A model generated the notes under the pieces. It ran no database searches, was not told the origin of the DNA, and worked only from the letters and a program-made list of their open reading frames with translations. Below, one piece after another: positions 37,301 to 45,881 of a stretch of 64,000 bases of DNA. Positions within the stretch are counted from its first letter, which is position 1. Each line of letters starts with the position of its first letter. The stretch lies in contig NZ_AXWQ01000004.1 of assembly GCF_000482745.1 (NCBI RefSeq), forward strand, positions 482,840-546,839, read 5' to 3'. The DNA comes from Oleidesulfovibrio alaskensis DSM 16109. Lineage in GTDB: Bacteria; Desulfobacterota; Desulfovibrionia; Desulfovibrionales; Desulfovibrionaceae. Both the position numbers and the translations under genes were made by a program.

Positions 37301-37505
37301 GTTGCTCCGCTCCGCGGCAGGCGTGGCCGGTTCTCTCGACATTCCGGCTCTTTCCGGAGGAGTGGAAACCGAATTCCAGCGTTCGTTTCTGCTGGGGCTG
37401 GGGTACGCCGCCGGTCAGGGGTTCTTATTTGCCCCGCCGCTGCCCGCCGCACAAATGGAAAAACTGTTCACGGAACAGCCGCGCTTTTCCGCCGCACGTT
37501 CCTGA
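34398..37505 (+). CDS. Membrane sensor with PAS, GGDEF and degenerate EAL domains
   Basis: The 1035-residue protein has one N-terminal helix (about residues 8-32), a periplasmic sensor domain (about 35-285), a second helix (about 287-307), two PAS domains (about 365-600), GGDEF (about 610-770) and EAL (about 785-1025). The GGDEF motif reads GGDDF (nt 36442-36456). In the EAL domain the EAL motif itself is present, but the usual DDFGTGYS reads GNFGTGYS and EGVET reads GGVET, so metal and catalytic residues are missing. It is probably a receptor or an allosteric module rather than an active phosphodiesterase. It converges with nagZ with four bases between the stop codons. Confidence 0.9.
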   Translation: MPQFRHSIRFAALLGTLLLSAVFAGVSTLVALWGTNSFAEEQEKQTAAAALKDTVLIMEDSLRHLGEQAQLLAWSNRLYNLLYGGNSGTAELPAAIVERPYTDFQAIVLLDQEGRFLFGRTVFARRDAGVQPDTRLPAPLRAYLETLVPRIHRASPQSGTRGLARIHGELHMLAAVPVLTARMEGPAAGWLALLRKIDEPYIQQLSARSGLRLQLHENTATALPAPLVDLAAIRRLGSAAPPVVTIYEGDTYAGTVLPELKDGLPVAVTGVRVNSLTHIIRQILAENLLLTVPVALAAFMAGFILLDRRVLKRISSLVSAVRASGSGVHAAVRPSGSELDELEMLLSAATDTALRNERDTARIMDSLPVGLMVIDPKTRAIVSLNRAAQEMLGFTEDGLLGRDCSSVVCLATDEPCPMLDTVNPQHHVIRTMRRADRTEITALKSTAHINDGRNDFFMEAFMDITNLERKWLSHRNEAQRLSAAFAGLPAPVTIMDSGLSIIQANKAFWRMTGAGHSVQNEITPLSRFIHPEDLPLLAGLDRSASGVSGVSGDAVAELKLRMVDASDTVHFVLMRMTADAAPRTIVYEDLTARQHYEEERMRQAYTDHLTGLPNRQYLYSAGLEKMAGEAAPEQSAGLCLINIQGLDVANNAAGLAAGDAVLLQAAQRMDKARAADHTLIRYGGDDFLIVMPAPCTADAMKTLAEKLHEAFETPFMTGGTEYTLQLSFGFALYPEHGDTLEELIRRADMAMCHSRFQADGQFCLYHKSLDTLRQYDAGKTGTLRTALENGEFLARYQPVVDLRSGTITGAEALARQVLQNGHESPPAGFKRSAERSGIIWNIDLTILQQACRDAARWHTLGMPAAIAVNISPAFFHRHDFLAHVEAALKDSGLPAGLLTLDMEEAVYLHDYRKALGTLDSLKHMGVRPALGNFGTGYSATAHLHDLGFAALKIDHTIASALPGAPAAALLRSAAGVAGSLDIPALSGGVETEFQRSFLLGLGYAAGQGFLFAPPLPAAQMEKLFTEQPRFSAARS

Positions 37506-37509
37506 CTGC

Positions 37510-38706
37510 TCAAAAATTTCCGGCGGTCTCCTGCACCGTGCGCACCCGTGCGGGCAACAGACCGGCGCTTTCCTTGAGCCGGAGCACACGGGCAAAGGAT
37601 TCCTCTATACGACTGCGCGGAACCACTCCCCGCTCCACCAGCGACTCAATCATATCGACTACTTCAGGCACTATATCGGCATCGTAGGTCAGATTGTTGC
37701 CGAACAGCAGAATATCGACTCCGGCATTCAGTGCCAGCGCCACGGCCTGTTCCAGCCCGTAACGGTCCGTTATGGCTTTCATCTGCATGTCATCGGAAAC
37801 CACCACTCCCCCGAACCCCAGTCTGCCGCGCAGCAGCCCGGTGATCACGGCACGGGACAGCGTGGCGGGATGATCGGGATCCAGCCGGCTGTTGAAAAGA
37901 TGGCCTGTCATGATCATCTGCACATGACCGCCGTCCAGCAGACGCCGGTACGGCACAAGCTCGTTTTCGTTCCACGAGGCGCTTATATCCGCCACCCCCA
38001 GATGTGAATCAGCGGCCGAGCTGCCGTGACCGGGAAAATGCTTAACACAGCCCAGCACCCCATGAGACGCCATACCCTGCAAGAAAGCCTGCGCATGCCG
38101 TGCCACGGCTTCAGAATCAGCCGAAAAGCTGCGTCCCGCCCTGCCGATGACAGGGTTGTCGGGCCGCACGTTAACATCGACCACAGGCGCAAAATTCAGA
38201 TTCACTCCGACATCATGCAACATGGCTCCCGCACGGCTTCCGGCATCCGCAGAAGCGGCCGTAGTGGCTGCCGCACCCGTTTTCTGCGCCGAAGGCAATG
38301 CCGCAAAACCATGACGGGGCGACAGACGGGCAACCCTGCCTCCTTCCTGATCAACCGCCACAAAAAGCGGCGTCTGTGCCGCCTTCTGCAAAGCAGCTGT
38401 CAGTGCCGCCAGTTGCCGGACAGACCGGATATTGCGCCGGTCGCTGCCCAGTGCGACGTCACGGTCAAACAGAATGACTCCGCCCAGATTATAGTGGGTG
38501 ACATCGCGCACTACTGAATCGGCGCCGGACAGGGATTCTCCCCTGAATCCCACAAGCAGCAGTTGCCCTGCCATGCTGCGCAGCGCGGCGCTTTCATCGG
38601 CTGACGGGCGGGCGGCAGCAGCGCGTGCTGTCCCGTGAGCAAATATCAGTGTCAGCACTGCCGCCAGCAGCACCTTTCTGCACAGGCGATTTGAAATTAT
38701 CTTCAT
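37510..38706 (-). CDS. nagZ: Glycoside hydrolase family 3 beta-N-acetylhexosaminidase, exported
   Basis: The 398-residue protein has an N-terminal signal peptide (KIISNRLCRKVLLAAVLTL) and a complete GH3 TIM barrel: VDQEGGRVARL, CVKHFPGHGSSAADSHLG with the catalytic Asp-His dyad, MIMTGHL and the nucleophile in VVVSDDMQMKAI. NagZ removes N-acetylglucosamine from muropeptides. Classical NagZ is cytoplasmic, so the signal peptide suggests an envelope-located version. The ATG at 38706 with GAGGAA upstream is preferred over an earlier in-frame start that would hide the signal peptide. Confidence 0.88.
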   Translation of the reverse strand: MKIISNRLCRKVLLAAVLTLIFAHGTARAAAARPSADESAALRSMAGQLLLVGFRGESLSGADSVVRDVTHYNLGGVILFDRDVALGSDRRNIRSVRQLAALTAALQKAAQTPLFVAVDQEGGRVARLSPRHGFAALPSAQKTGAAATTAASADAGSRAGAMLHDVGVNLNFAPVVDVNVRPDNPVIGRAGRSFSADSEAVARHAQAFLQGMASHGVLGCVKHFPGHGSSAADSHLGVADISASWNENELVPYRRLLDGGHVQMIMTGHLFNSRLDPDHPATLSRAVITGLLRGRLGFGGVVVSDDMQMKAITDRYGLEQAVALALNAGVDILLFGNNLTYDADIVPEVVDMIESLVERGVVPRSRIEESFARVLRLKESAGLLPARVRTVQETAGNF

Positions 38707-38958
38707 ATATGTTCCTCTTGTATGCACCGTTATCATCTGGCTGAAACATGCCCGCAGGCACGCGGCAGCCACAGTAATACAGCCGGCCTTGCCGCACAAT
38801 GCATTCACCGGCAGATCCGTCCCTCGGCTGAAAACGTTAATCATAATTTTTACCATTTTTTTACCGAAAAGGGCTTCACGGGGGTTCCAACGCGGATAAT
38901 TTGTGCTAGTGTGGTCAGCACTCGCAAACCTCTACTTTCATCCCTGGAGGACACAACC

Positions 38959-39606
38959 ATGGAAGAAGGCAAATTCGTGCTTATCGGCGACGCACTGCCC
39001 GAAATGCACGTCACCACCACAAGAGGTCCCATGACGCTGCCCGGCGATCTGAAAGGCAAATGGTTTGTGCTTTTCAGCCATCCGGCAGACTATACTCCCG
39101 TATGCACCACCGAATTCGTGGCGTTTCAGAAGCGGTACGATGAATTCCGCAAACTGAATTGCGAACTCGTGGGCCTTTCCATTGATCAGGTTTTCTCGCA
39201 CATCAAATGGGTTGACTGGATCAAGGAAAAAATCGGCGTGGAAATTGAGTTTCCCATCATCGCCGATGATATGGGACAGGTTGCCTCGCGCCTCGGCATG
39301 ATTCACCCCGGCAAGGGGACCAATACCGTGCGCGCCGTCTTCATAGTGGACGACAAAGGCATTGTCAGAATAATCTTTTATTACCCGCAGGAACTGGGCA
39401 GAAACATGGATGAAATTCTGCGTGCGGTGAAAGGCATGCAGGTTTCCGACGCACAGTCCGTCGCCATTCCGGCAGGATGGCCCGAAAATGAAATAGTCCG
39501 CGATCACGTTATTGTACCGCCGCCCAAAAGCGTGCAGGAAGCACAGAAGCGCCTTACAGAAGGCCACGAATGCTACGACTGGTGGTTCTGCCACAAAAAG
39601 CTGTAG
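38959..39606 (+). CDS. Peroxiredoxin (Prx6/archaeal-type)
   Basis: The 215-residue protein reduces peroxides. The peroxidatic cysteine lies in HPADYTPVCTTEF (about residue 50). The long C-terminal arm and the late GHECYDWWFCHKK with two more cysteines match archaeal-type Prx6 enzymes. GGAGG precedes the ATG. It is followed by a rhodanese-ferritin fusion and a flavoprotein on the same strand, an oxygen- and sulfur-stress neighbourhood that makes sense in an anaerobic sulfate reducer. Confidence 0.93.
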   Translation: MEEGKFVLIGDALPEMHVTTTRGPMTLPGDLKGKWFVLFSHPADYTPVCTTEFVAFQKRYDEFRKLNCELVGLSIDQVFSHIKWVDWIKEKIGVEIEFPIIADDMGQVASRLGMIHPGKGTNTVRAVFIVDDKGIVRIIFYYPQELGRNMDEILRAVKGMQVSDAQSVAIPAGWPENEIVRDHVIVPPPKSVQEAQKRLTEGHECYDWWFCHKKL

Positions 39607-39767
39607 CACAAGGCATCACTGGCCGCCATGACGGCACAGGACGCCACATGAACATTCCGCGCGCCCGGCACCGCGACGGCATCCGCTTTTCCGGCGCCGT
39701 CCGGTATCGGGCGCGCATCAATGCCCAGCCAGATACTCCTATCTGTCTCATACCGGAGGTTTCTCTC

Positions 39768-40634
39768 ATGTTGTGGAAGCAGTTCTTCACGCCCGTAAAA
39801 TCATACTCCGTAAAAGAAGCCGCGGAATTTCTGACCGGAAAAAACCCTTCCGATGTCACGGTGCTTGATGTGCGGCAGCCGGGTGAATACCGGCAGGGAC
39901 ATCTGCCCGGAGCGCGGCTTGTTCCCATGGGTGAGCTTTCCGACAGGCTGGACGAACTGGAAAGAGACGGCCCGACGCTGGTATACTGCGCCATCGGCGG
40001 ACGCAGCCGTGTGGCCGCACAGATGCTGGCCGGCAAGGGATTTAAACATGTCATCAACATGGCCGGAGGCTTCAAGGACTGGGAATCAATGCAGCAGGGC
40101 TCCGGCTGGACCAGCACCGGCGACTACACGCAGGGACTTGAACTGTTTCCCGACGACATAGACGTGCGCAGGGCTCTGGAAGTCGCATGGGGCATGGAAG
40201 CCGCGCTGGAAGAATTTTACCGTGACATGGCGGCGCGGGCCCGCGAAGCAGGCAGGGAAACCACCGCGGCCATGTATGACAGGCTGGCCAGATTTGAGGT
40301 GGGGCACAAGGCAAAAATAGAAAACCGCTACGCCGCACTGGCCGGAAGCGACGCGGAACTGGAAAAAAAAGCGGCGCAGGTGGTCGAAGGCGGCATGACC
40401 ACGGAAGAGTATATGCAGCGCAGCGGCATAGACCCTGCAGACCCGGCCCACATAGCCGGTTTTGCCATGATGATGGAAGCGCAGGCCATGGACCTGTACG
40501 CGCGTGCCGCGCGCAGCGCGGCAGATGCCGGAACGGCCGCTTTTCTGGAAGACATGGTGCAGGAAGAAAAAAGCCACATGCAGCAGGTGGGCAGACTGCT
40601 CGATTCGCTGCTGGAGGATCAGAACCATGGCTAG
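39768..40634 (+). CDS. Rhodanese-ferritin-like fusion protein
   Basis: The 288-residue protein has an N-terminal rhodanese domain (about residues 15-115, active-site loop YCAIGGRSR with the sulfur-carrying Cys) and a C-terminal rubrerythrin-like four-helix bundle (about 135-280) with ExxH-type iron ligands (EEFYRDM, FEVGHKAK, MMEAQAMDLY, EEKSHMQQ). The fusion suggests persulfide transfer coupled to a diiron centre in sulfide or peroxide handling. The activity is unproven. CGGAGG lies upstream. It overlaps the next gene by eight bases. Confidence 0.88.
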   Translation: MLWKQFFTPVKSYSVKEAAEFLTGKNPSDVTVLDVRQPGEYRQGHLPGARLVPMGELSDRLDELERDGPTLVYCAIGGRSRVAAQMLAGKGFKHVINMAGGFKDWESMQQGSGWTSTGDYTQGLELFPDDIDVRRALEVAWGMEAALEEFYRDMAARAREAGRETTAAMYDRLARFEVGHKAKIENRYAALAGSDAELEKKAAQVVEGGMTTEEYMQRSGIDPADPAHIAGFAMMMEAQAMDLYARAARSAADAGTAAFLEDMVQEEKSHMQQVGRLLDSLLEDQNHG

Positions 40635-41730
40635 ACTGCTGCTGCTGGGAGCAGGTCATGCGCACATGACCGTCATGGCGCACCTGCCCGAAATAATTGC
40701 CAGAGGACACACAGTGACGGCGGTCGGGCCGCTGAGCAGACATTATTATTCGGGCATGGGTCCCGGCATGCTTGGTGGTGCCTATACGCCGGAGGACATC
40801 AGCTTTCCCGTCGAACAGATGATCGAATCGCGCGGCGGCGAGTTCATCCGTGACAAAGCCGTGCGCGTTGATGCCGCTGCCAAAACAGTTACGCTGCAAA
40901 GCGGCCTTGAAGTGGCATACGATGTCTGTTCGTTCAACACCGGCTCATCTGTTCCCGTTTCCATAGTTCAGCAAGACGCTGCAGACGTCTATACCGTCAA
41001 GCCCATCGAAAACCTGCTGGCCGGACGCAACCGCATTCTGGAGCTGGCAGCAAAGGACACGGTACGCATAGGCGTGGTGGGCGGCGGTCCCGCAGCGCTG
41101 GAAGTGGCCGGAAACGCTGCCGCCTGCGCCCGCGAATCCGGCGGCAAGGGCGCATCCGTCCGGCTGTATGCCGGAAAACGTTTTCTGCGCGGGCTCACGC
41201 CCCGCGTCCGCTCACTGTGTCTGCGCCAGATGCACAGACATAATGTGGAAATACTCGAAGGCAGCTATGCTTCTGGCATTGCCACGGGCAAAGTAACCCT
41301 CGAAGACGGCAGAACTTTTGCCGAAGATATCATCTTTGTGGCCATGGGGGTCAAACCCTCTGCCCTTATCACCGCATCGGGGCTGCCCGCAGGTGACGAC
41401 GGTGGTCTGGCGGTAAACCGTTTTCTGCAATGCGACGAACACCCCGACCTGTTCGGCGGCGGCGACTGCATCTGGTTCAAAGAACGCCCGCTGGACAAGG
41501 TGGGCGTGTATGCCGTGCGCGAAAACCCCGTGCTGTACCACAACCTGCTGGCACGGCTGGAAGGCGGAGAACTGCAGCCTTTTGACCCGGGCGGAGACTA
41601 TCTGCTGATTTTCAATACCGGCGGCGGTACGGGCGTACTGCACAAGTCGGGAGTATCCTTCGGCGGCAGACTGGCTTTTGTCATCAAGGACTGGATAGAC
41701 CGCCGGTTCATGCGTGAATTCCAGCCTTAG
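40627..41730 (+). CDS. FAD-dependent pyridine nucleotide-disulfide-type oxidoreductase
   Basis: The 367-residue protein has an N-terminal FAD site (LLLLGAGHAHM), a second nucleotide site (IGVVGGGPAALEVAGNAA) and a C-terminal FAD motif with FGGGDC. HYYSGMGPGMLGGAY near the start is typical of the subgroup that is fused to or found near selenide water dikinase and of NDH-2/sulfide:quinone-type enzymes. No CxxC redox pair is apparent. Its start lies inside the rhodanese-ferritin gene, so it is translationally coupled to it. The electron acceptor is unknown. Confidence 0.85.
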   Translation: MARLLLLGAGHAHMTVMAHLPEIIARGHTVTAVGPLSRHYYSGMGPGMLGGAYTPEDISFPVEQMIESRGGEFIRDKAVRVDAAAKTVTLQSGLEVAYDVCSFNTGSSVPVSIVQQDAADVYTVKPIENLLAGRNRILELAAKDTVRIGVVGGGPAALEVAGNAAACARESGGKGASVRLYAGKRFLRGLTPRVRSLCLRQMHRHNVEILEGSYASGIATGKVTLEDGRTFAEDIIFVAMGVKPSALITASGLPAGDDGGLAVNRFLQCDEHPDLFGGGDCIWFKERPLDKVGVYAVRENPVLYHNLLARLEGGELQPFDPGGDYLLIFNTGGGTGVLHKSGVSFGGRLAFVIKDWIDRRFMREFQP

Positions 41731-41763
41731 ACAGACTACAGACTCTCCGTCAGACGTCCGAAA

Positions 41764-41790
41764 ACCCGCAGCTTGCCCTGCGGGTTTTTT
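41764..41790 (+). terminator. Rho-independent terminator
   Basis: CCCGCAG and CTGCGGG flank a five-base loop and are followed by six T residues, about 35 bases after the flavoprotein stop. Confidence 0.92.
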
Positions 41791-41889
41791 GTTAATAATA
41801 GATTCTAATATTTCACCAAAGGTACTCCGATAAATATCCGCTAACAGACAGGAGCCATAATCACCTGCCTTTACCCTCCGGGAGAACAT

Positions 41890-43158
41890 ATGGTCACGAC
41901 AACACACAGCGAACTTATGGAAGTGCTGCTGGGAGCGCAGGACCTAATTGCGCCGGTGGTGGCCGGTCACGGCAGACGCGTGGCCATGTTTTCACGCATG
42001 ATAGCCGAAGTCATGGACTATACGCCGCAACAGCTGCGCCACATCGACCATGCCGCAAAACTGCACGACATAGGCTGCTTTGCCCTGTCCATTCAGGAAA
42101 AAAACGACCTGCACCAGTTTGACGTGCTCTCTCCGCAAAAGCACTGCGCTGTGGGATACCTGCTGCTGGGACGGAGCAGTCTTTTCGGCACGCTGGCCCC
42201 CGCCGTGCTGCATCATCACACCCACTACGACCGCCGGACCGGCAACGGCAAAGACGGCACCCCGGTACCGCACGAAGCGTTCATCATTCATCTGGCGGAC
42301 AGAATCGATATTCTCACAGACGACCGGTTCAGCATTCTGCAGCAGCGCAAAGCCATAACCGAAGCCATAACAGACGGCAAAGGAACGCTGTTTCATCCTC
42401 ATGTGGTCGAAGCCTTCTGCGAAGCGGCCTACAGAGAAAGCTTCTGGCTGCGGGGGGTGCACGGAGACAGGCGAGGTATGGAAAAACAGGAAGACACCCG
42501 TACGCTGAGCCGTGAAGAGCTGCTGGACTTTACGCGCATGCTCACGCTGGCCATCGACTACAAGTCACGCTTTACGGCAACCCACTCGCAGGGAGTGGCC
42601 GCCACCTGCGCCGCCATGGGCACGATGGCAGGACTGCAGGATGATCTTACGCTCATTGTGGCAGGGCATCTGCACGATCTCGGCAAACTGATAGTACCCA
42701 ATGAAATACTTGAAAAAAAAGGGCCGCTCGATGAAACCGAGCGCGCCATCATGAACAGCCATCCCTTTTACACATACTCGCTGCTCAGCGAGGCTGCCGG
42801 CCTTGCCCGGATAGCCATGATTGCCGGAATGCATCAGGAAAAGCTCAACGGCAAGGGGTATCCGTTTCATCCCGAACCGGATGCTTTTCCCATGGCATCA
42901 CGTGTGCTTGCAGTATGTGATGTCTTTACCGCGCTGGCAGAAAACAGACCCTACCGCAAGGGACTGCCCAAAAGTGACGTCATCAGCATAATGCGGCGCA
43001 TGGTAAGCGAAGGTCATCTGGACCCCCAGTGCTTTGCATATCTTACCGCGCATTATGAAACACTGGACGAACTGCGCAGAAACGCACAGCAGCAGGCGGA
43101 AAAGGAATACCGAGGTTTCTGGAACAGAACGGAAGCGGTCATGGAAAGCATCGCATAA
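41890..43158 (+). CDS. Tandem HD / HD-GYP protein
   Basis: The 422-residue protein contains two HD domains. The first (about residues 15-190) keeps AKLHDIGCF, LHHHTHYD and HLADRIDIL. The second (about 215-400) is HD-GYP with GHLHDLGKLIVP, NSHPFYTY, MHQEKLNGKGYPF and CDVFTAL, where the usual HHE is MHQE. HD-GYP enzymes hydrolyse cyclic di-GMP with a metal centre, so this may be an active phosphodiesterase with one altered ligand. No membrane segment or receiver is present. CTCCGGGAGAA precedes the ATG. Confidence 0.88.
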   Translation: MVTTTHSELMEVLLGAQDLIAPVVAGHGRRVAMFSRMIAEVMDYTPQQLRHIDHAAKLHDIGCFALSIQEKNDLHQFDVLSPQKHCAVGYLLLGRSSLFGTLAPAVLHHHTHYDRRTGNGKDGTPVPHEAFIIHLADRIDILTDDRFSILQQRKAITEAITDGKGTLFHPHVVEAFCEAAYRESFWLRGVHGDRRGMEKQEDTRTLSREELLDFTRMLTLAIDYKSRFTATHSQGVAATCAAMGTMAGLQDDLTLIVAGHLHDLGKLIVPNEILEKKGPLDETERAIMNSHPFYTYSLLSEAAGLARIAMIAGMHQEKLNGKGYPFHPEPDAFPMASRVLAVCDVFTALAENRPYRKGLPKSDVISIMRRMVSEGHLDPQCFAYLTAHYETLDELRRNAQQQAEKEYRGFWNRTEAVMESIA

Positions 43159-43304
43159 CCGCAGCGCCGGTCCGCACAAAAATAATATCGCCCCGTCGTG
43201 CGGCGCGGCTATGGTCATAATAAGGGAATCAGCCCTCGGACGCACCGCGCCAACAGCAGCGGCGCACAACCGCCGGTAACGGCGGAACACGCAGGAGGCG
43301 GCCT

Positions 43305-43511
43305 ATGGAAAACACAGCGGTGCAGCCCCGCAACGGCTGCGAGGTATGCGGCAGATACGCCGAAGCCACCGGCAGCACCAGAATGCGGGAACTGCGCATG
43401 GTCAACGGCCGCTGGCTGTGCAGAGGATGCGCCAAACATCCCCGGATGATCGCAGGCGGCCACATCCGCGAAGACAAGCTTCTGAATCTTATCGAAAACT
43501 GGTACGGCTGA
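43305..43511 (+). CDS. Small CxxC zinc-binding-like protein
   Basis: The 68-residue protein has two CxxC pairs (CEVCG at about residue 12 and CRGC at about residue 39), a probable zinc or rubredoxin-type site, and a helical tail HIREDKLLNLIENW. A strong AGGAGG site precedes the ATG and a terminator follows. No family function is known to me. Confidence 0.75.
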   Translation: MENTAVQPRNGCEVCGRYAEATGSTRMRELRMVNGRWLCRGCAKHPRMIAGGHIREDKLLNLIENWYG

Positions 43512-43558
43512 GCACAAGAAGCCCGGCTCTGCGAACCCTGAACAGCTTTTTCTCTTTC

Positions 43559-43608
43559 AAAAAGCACGGCCCGCCACTGCGCAGCGGGTCGTGCTTTTCA
43601 TTTTTTTT
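43559..43608. terminator. Bidirectional terminator between converging genes
   Basis: AAAAAGCACGGCCCGC pairs with GCGGGTCGTGCTTTT with one mismatch. T runs follow on the plus strand and A-to-T on the minus strand, serving the CxxC gene and mscS. Confidence 0.9.
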
Positions 43609-43622
43609 ACAAACCGACGCGG

Positions 43623-44474
43623 CTAGACCCCGTGGCCCGCAGCCTGATCAGCTGCCTGAACAATATGCACATCGCGCTGCGGATAAGGGATGCTGATCCC
43701 ATTGGCATCAAGCGCTTTTTTCACTTCTTCAATAAGACGGAAGCGCACTGTCCAGTAATCGGCGGTGGCAACCCAGGGCCTTACCACCAGATTCACAGAG
43801 CTGTCCCCCAGCTCGGCAACGGCAATGGTGCACGGCGGTTCGGTCAGCAGTTCGGGCTGCGCCCTGACAACGTCTTCGATAACCTTTTTGGCCAGCGCCA
43901 GATCATCGCCGTAGCCCACACCGAAGGTCAGGTCCATACGGCGGGTGGGGTTGCCCGTCACGTTCACTATGACATCGCTCATGATTTTGCTGTTGGGCAC
44001 GATGATGCGCTGATTGTCGGGGGTCAGCAGCAGCGTGGTGGACAGGCTCAGCTTGTCCACGGTGCCCGAAACGCCGGCCACGGTCACATAGTCTCCCAAC
44101 GTGAACGGCCTGAACAGAATAAGCATGATTCCGCTGGAAAAGTTGGCCAGATTGTCCTTGATGGCAAGACCGACAGCAAGACCCATGGAACCCAGCAGAG
44201 CAAGGAAGGATGTGGTGTCTATACCCAGCTGGCCCGCCGCCGCGATAAGCACCGCCACAAGCAGCACATAATAAATCACATTGCGGATAAATCCGGTGAG
44301 CAGCCTGTCTATACCCCGCAGTTCCATGCCCTTGCGCACAAGGTTGGCCACCCTGCCGCTCAACCATGCACCGGCAAACGCGATAACCAGCGCCACGAGC
44401 AGATTTGTCCCGTTACGCGCCAACCATACAATAATCATGTCGCCGTACTCTTCCATCAGTCTGGCGTAATCCAT
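43623..44474 (-). CDS. MscS-type mechanosensitive channel
   Basis: The 283-residue protein has three membrane helices. The pore helix TM3 shows the Gly/Ala packing pattern LLGSMGLAVGLAIKDNLANFSSG (about residues 93-115). The beta-domain follows with FTLGDYVTVAGVSGTVDKLS and IIVPNSKIMSDVI. It would release solutes on hypo-osmotic shock. The size matches E. coli MscS. AAGGAG lies before the ATG. It is monocistronic. Confidence 0.94.
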   Translation of the reverse strand: MDYARLMEEYGDMIIVWLARNGTNLLVALVIAFAGAWLSGRVANLVRKGMELRGIDRLLTGFIRNVIYYVLLVAVLIAAAGQLGIDTTSFLALLGSMGLAVGLAIKDNLANFSSGIMLILFRPFTLGDYVTVAGVSGTVDKLSLSTTLLLTPDNQRIIVPNSKIMSDVIVNVTGNPTRRMDLTFGVGYGDDLALAKKVIEDVVRAQPELLTEPPCTIAVAELGDSSVNLVVRPWVATADYWTVRFRLIEEVKKALDANGISIPYPQRDVHIVQAADQAAGHGV

Positions 44475-44748
44475 AAGTAGACTCCTTCAATGGTATAATG
44501 CTGCACAGCACAGCCCGCCGCCACGGAACGGCCGGTACGTGCATTGAGCCTTCATAGCCCATTCAGCCGGTCATGCACAAGATACATGACGACTATGTCT
44601 GCATTCATCTGCCGCTTACACCTGCCCGCCGGCAACACGGGGTCAGACTTCATTGTCTTGCGCGCGGCCCGCGTGGTGATGTACACAGCACCTGCGCCGT
44701 GCGGAACATACCTGCAGCGCAGAACCCATAATCCGGGGACACTTGTTC

Positions 44749-45864
44749 ATGCCCATGTTTTTCCTTTCCTTTCCGCCCCTCCGCAGCCTTTGCGGACGCC
44801 GGTCATTCTGCCCCCGACCGGCTGCCGCCGCTGCGGCATGTCTGCTGTTGTGCTGCCTGCTGCCGCATCCGGTACTGGCCGCCGGTTCATCCATGCCGGT
44901 CATGCAGGTCGGCTTCAAGCTGCTTTCCGCGTGGGATGCCGAATCAGGCGAACGCATCGAGGTCGGAGTCTGGTACCCCAGCACATCGACCGAGCGCAGC
45001 GCCAAGGTAGGCGAGCGGACGCTGCAGGTTGCCCGTGACGGCGTGCCGGAGGCCGGACGTTTTCCCACCATTCTGCTTTCCCACATCATGGCGGGCAGTG
45101 CGCTGGCGCACCACGACACCGCCCGGGCGCTGGCACAAAAGGGATTTGTGGTCATAGCCCCCACCCACAGACACGACAACCAGCATGACACACGCGTACT
45201 GTTCACAGCGCGGCATATTTCGGACAGGCTGGCAGAGCTGACCACCTCGCTGGATTTTGTACGCAAGGAAAAAGACCTCGGGGCAGTGATCGACAGCAGA
45301 CGCATAGGCGCCATAGGATTTGATACCGGCGCCGCGGCGGTGCTTATCATGGCCGGGGGCATACCTGACCCTGCCGGCTACCAAGGCTACTGCGCGGGAC
45401 TGCGCGCGCCTTCGCCCTATTGCTCCCGCTGGGCTGCCCGCAGGCTTTCGCGTCTGCAGCAGGAACTGCCCCCCCTGCTGGCGCGACAGATACAGGTGCC
45501 GCATATACGGGCTGCCGCACTGGTCGCTCCGGGCTATGCCTTTCTTTTCGGCAAAGAGCAGCTGGCAGCCATCAGCATCCCCGTCAGGATCATCAGCGCC
45601 GAAAACGACGGCATAAACGCCGGTCATGCCGCCGCACTGCGCGAACACATGCGTGTGCCTCCGCTGTATTCGGTGCTGGAAGACGCAGACAGCTTTTCAC
45701 TGCGCGCCCCCTGTCCTCCCCGTCTGGAACAGCTGGACGACACCATGTGCGTTGATGATGACGACGTTGACCGCGAAGCCATACATCACAGACTCAACAC
45801 CGACCTGACCGGTTTTTTTCTGCACACGCTGGGTGCCCCCGTGGGAACTCCTGCCCGTAACTGA
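44749..45864 (+). CDS. Exported dienelactone hydrolase-like protein lacking the usual serine
   Basis: The 371-residue protein has a signal peptide (CLLLCCLLPHPVLA, about residues 30-45) and an alpha/beta-hydrolase domain related to predicted dienelactone hydrolases: VGVWYPSTS, TILLSHIMAGSALAHHDTA, VVIAPTHRHDNQHD. The nucleophile elbow, normally G-x-S-x-G, reads GFDTGA (nt about 45318), so the serine is replaced by Asp. The late DDVDREAIHHRL provides Asp and His. It may be inactive or use another mechanism. The start at 44749 follows CCGGGGA at some distance. Confidence 0.72.
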   Translation: MPMFFLSFPPLRSLCGRRSFCPRPAAAAAACLLLCCLLPHPVLAAGSSMPVMQVGFKLLSAWDAESGERIEVGVWYPSTSTERSAKVGERTLQVARDGVPEAGRFPTILLSHIMAGSALAHHDTARALAQKGFVVIAPTHRHDNQHDTRVLFTARHISDRLAELTTSLDFVRKEKDLGAVIDSRRIGAIGFDTGAAAVLIMAGGIPDPAGYQGYCAGLRAPSPYCSRWAARRLSRLQQELPPLLARQIQVPHIRAAALVAPGYAFLFGKEQLAAISIPVRIISAENDGINAGHAAALREHMRVPPLYSVLEDADSFSLRAPCPPRLEQLDDTMCVDDDDVDREAIHHRLNTDLTGFFLHTLGAPVGTPARN

Positions 45865-45881
45865 CAGCCCGTACACTGAAA

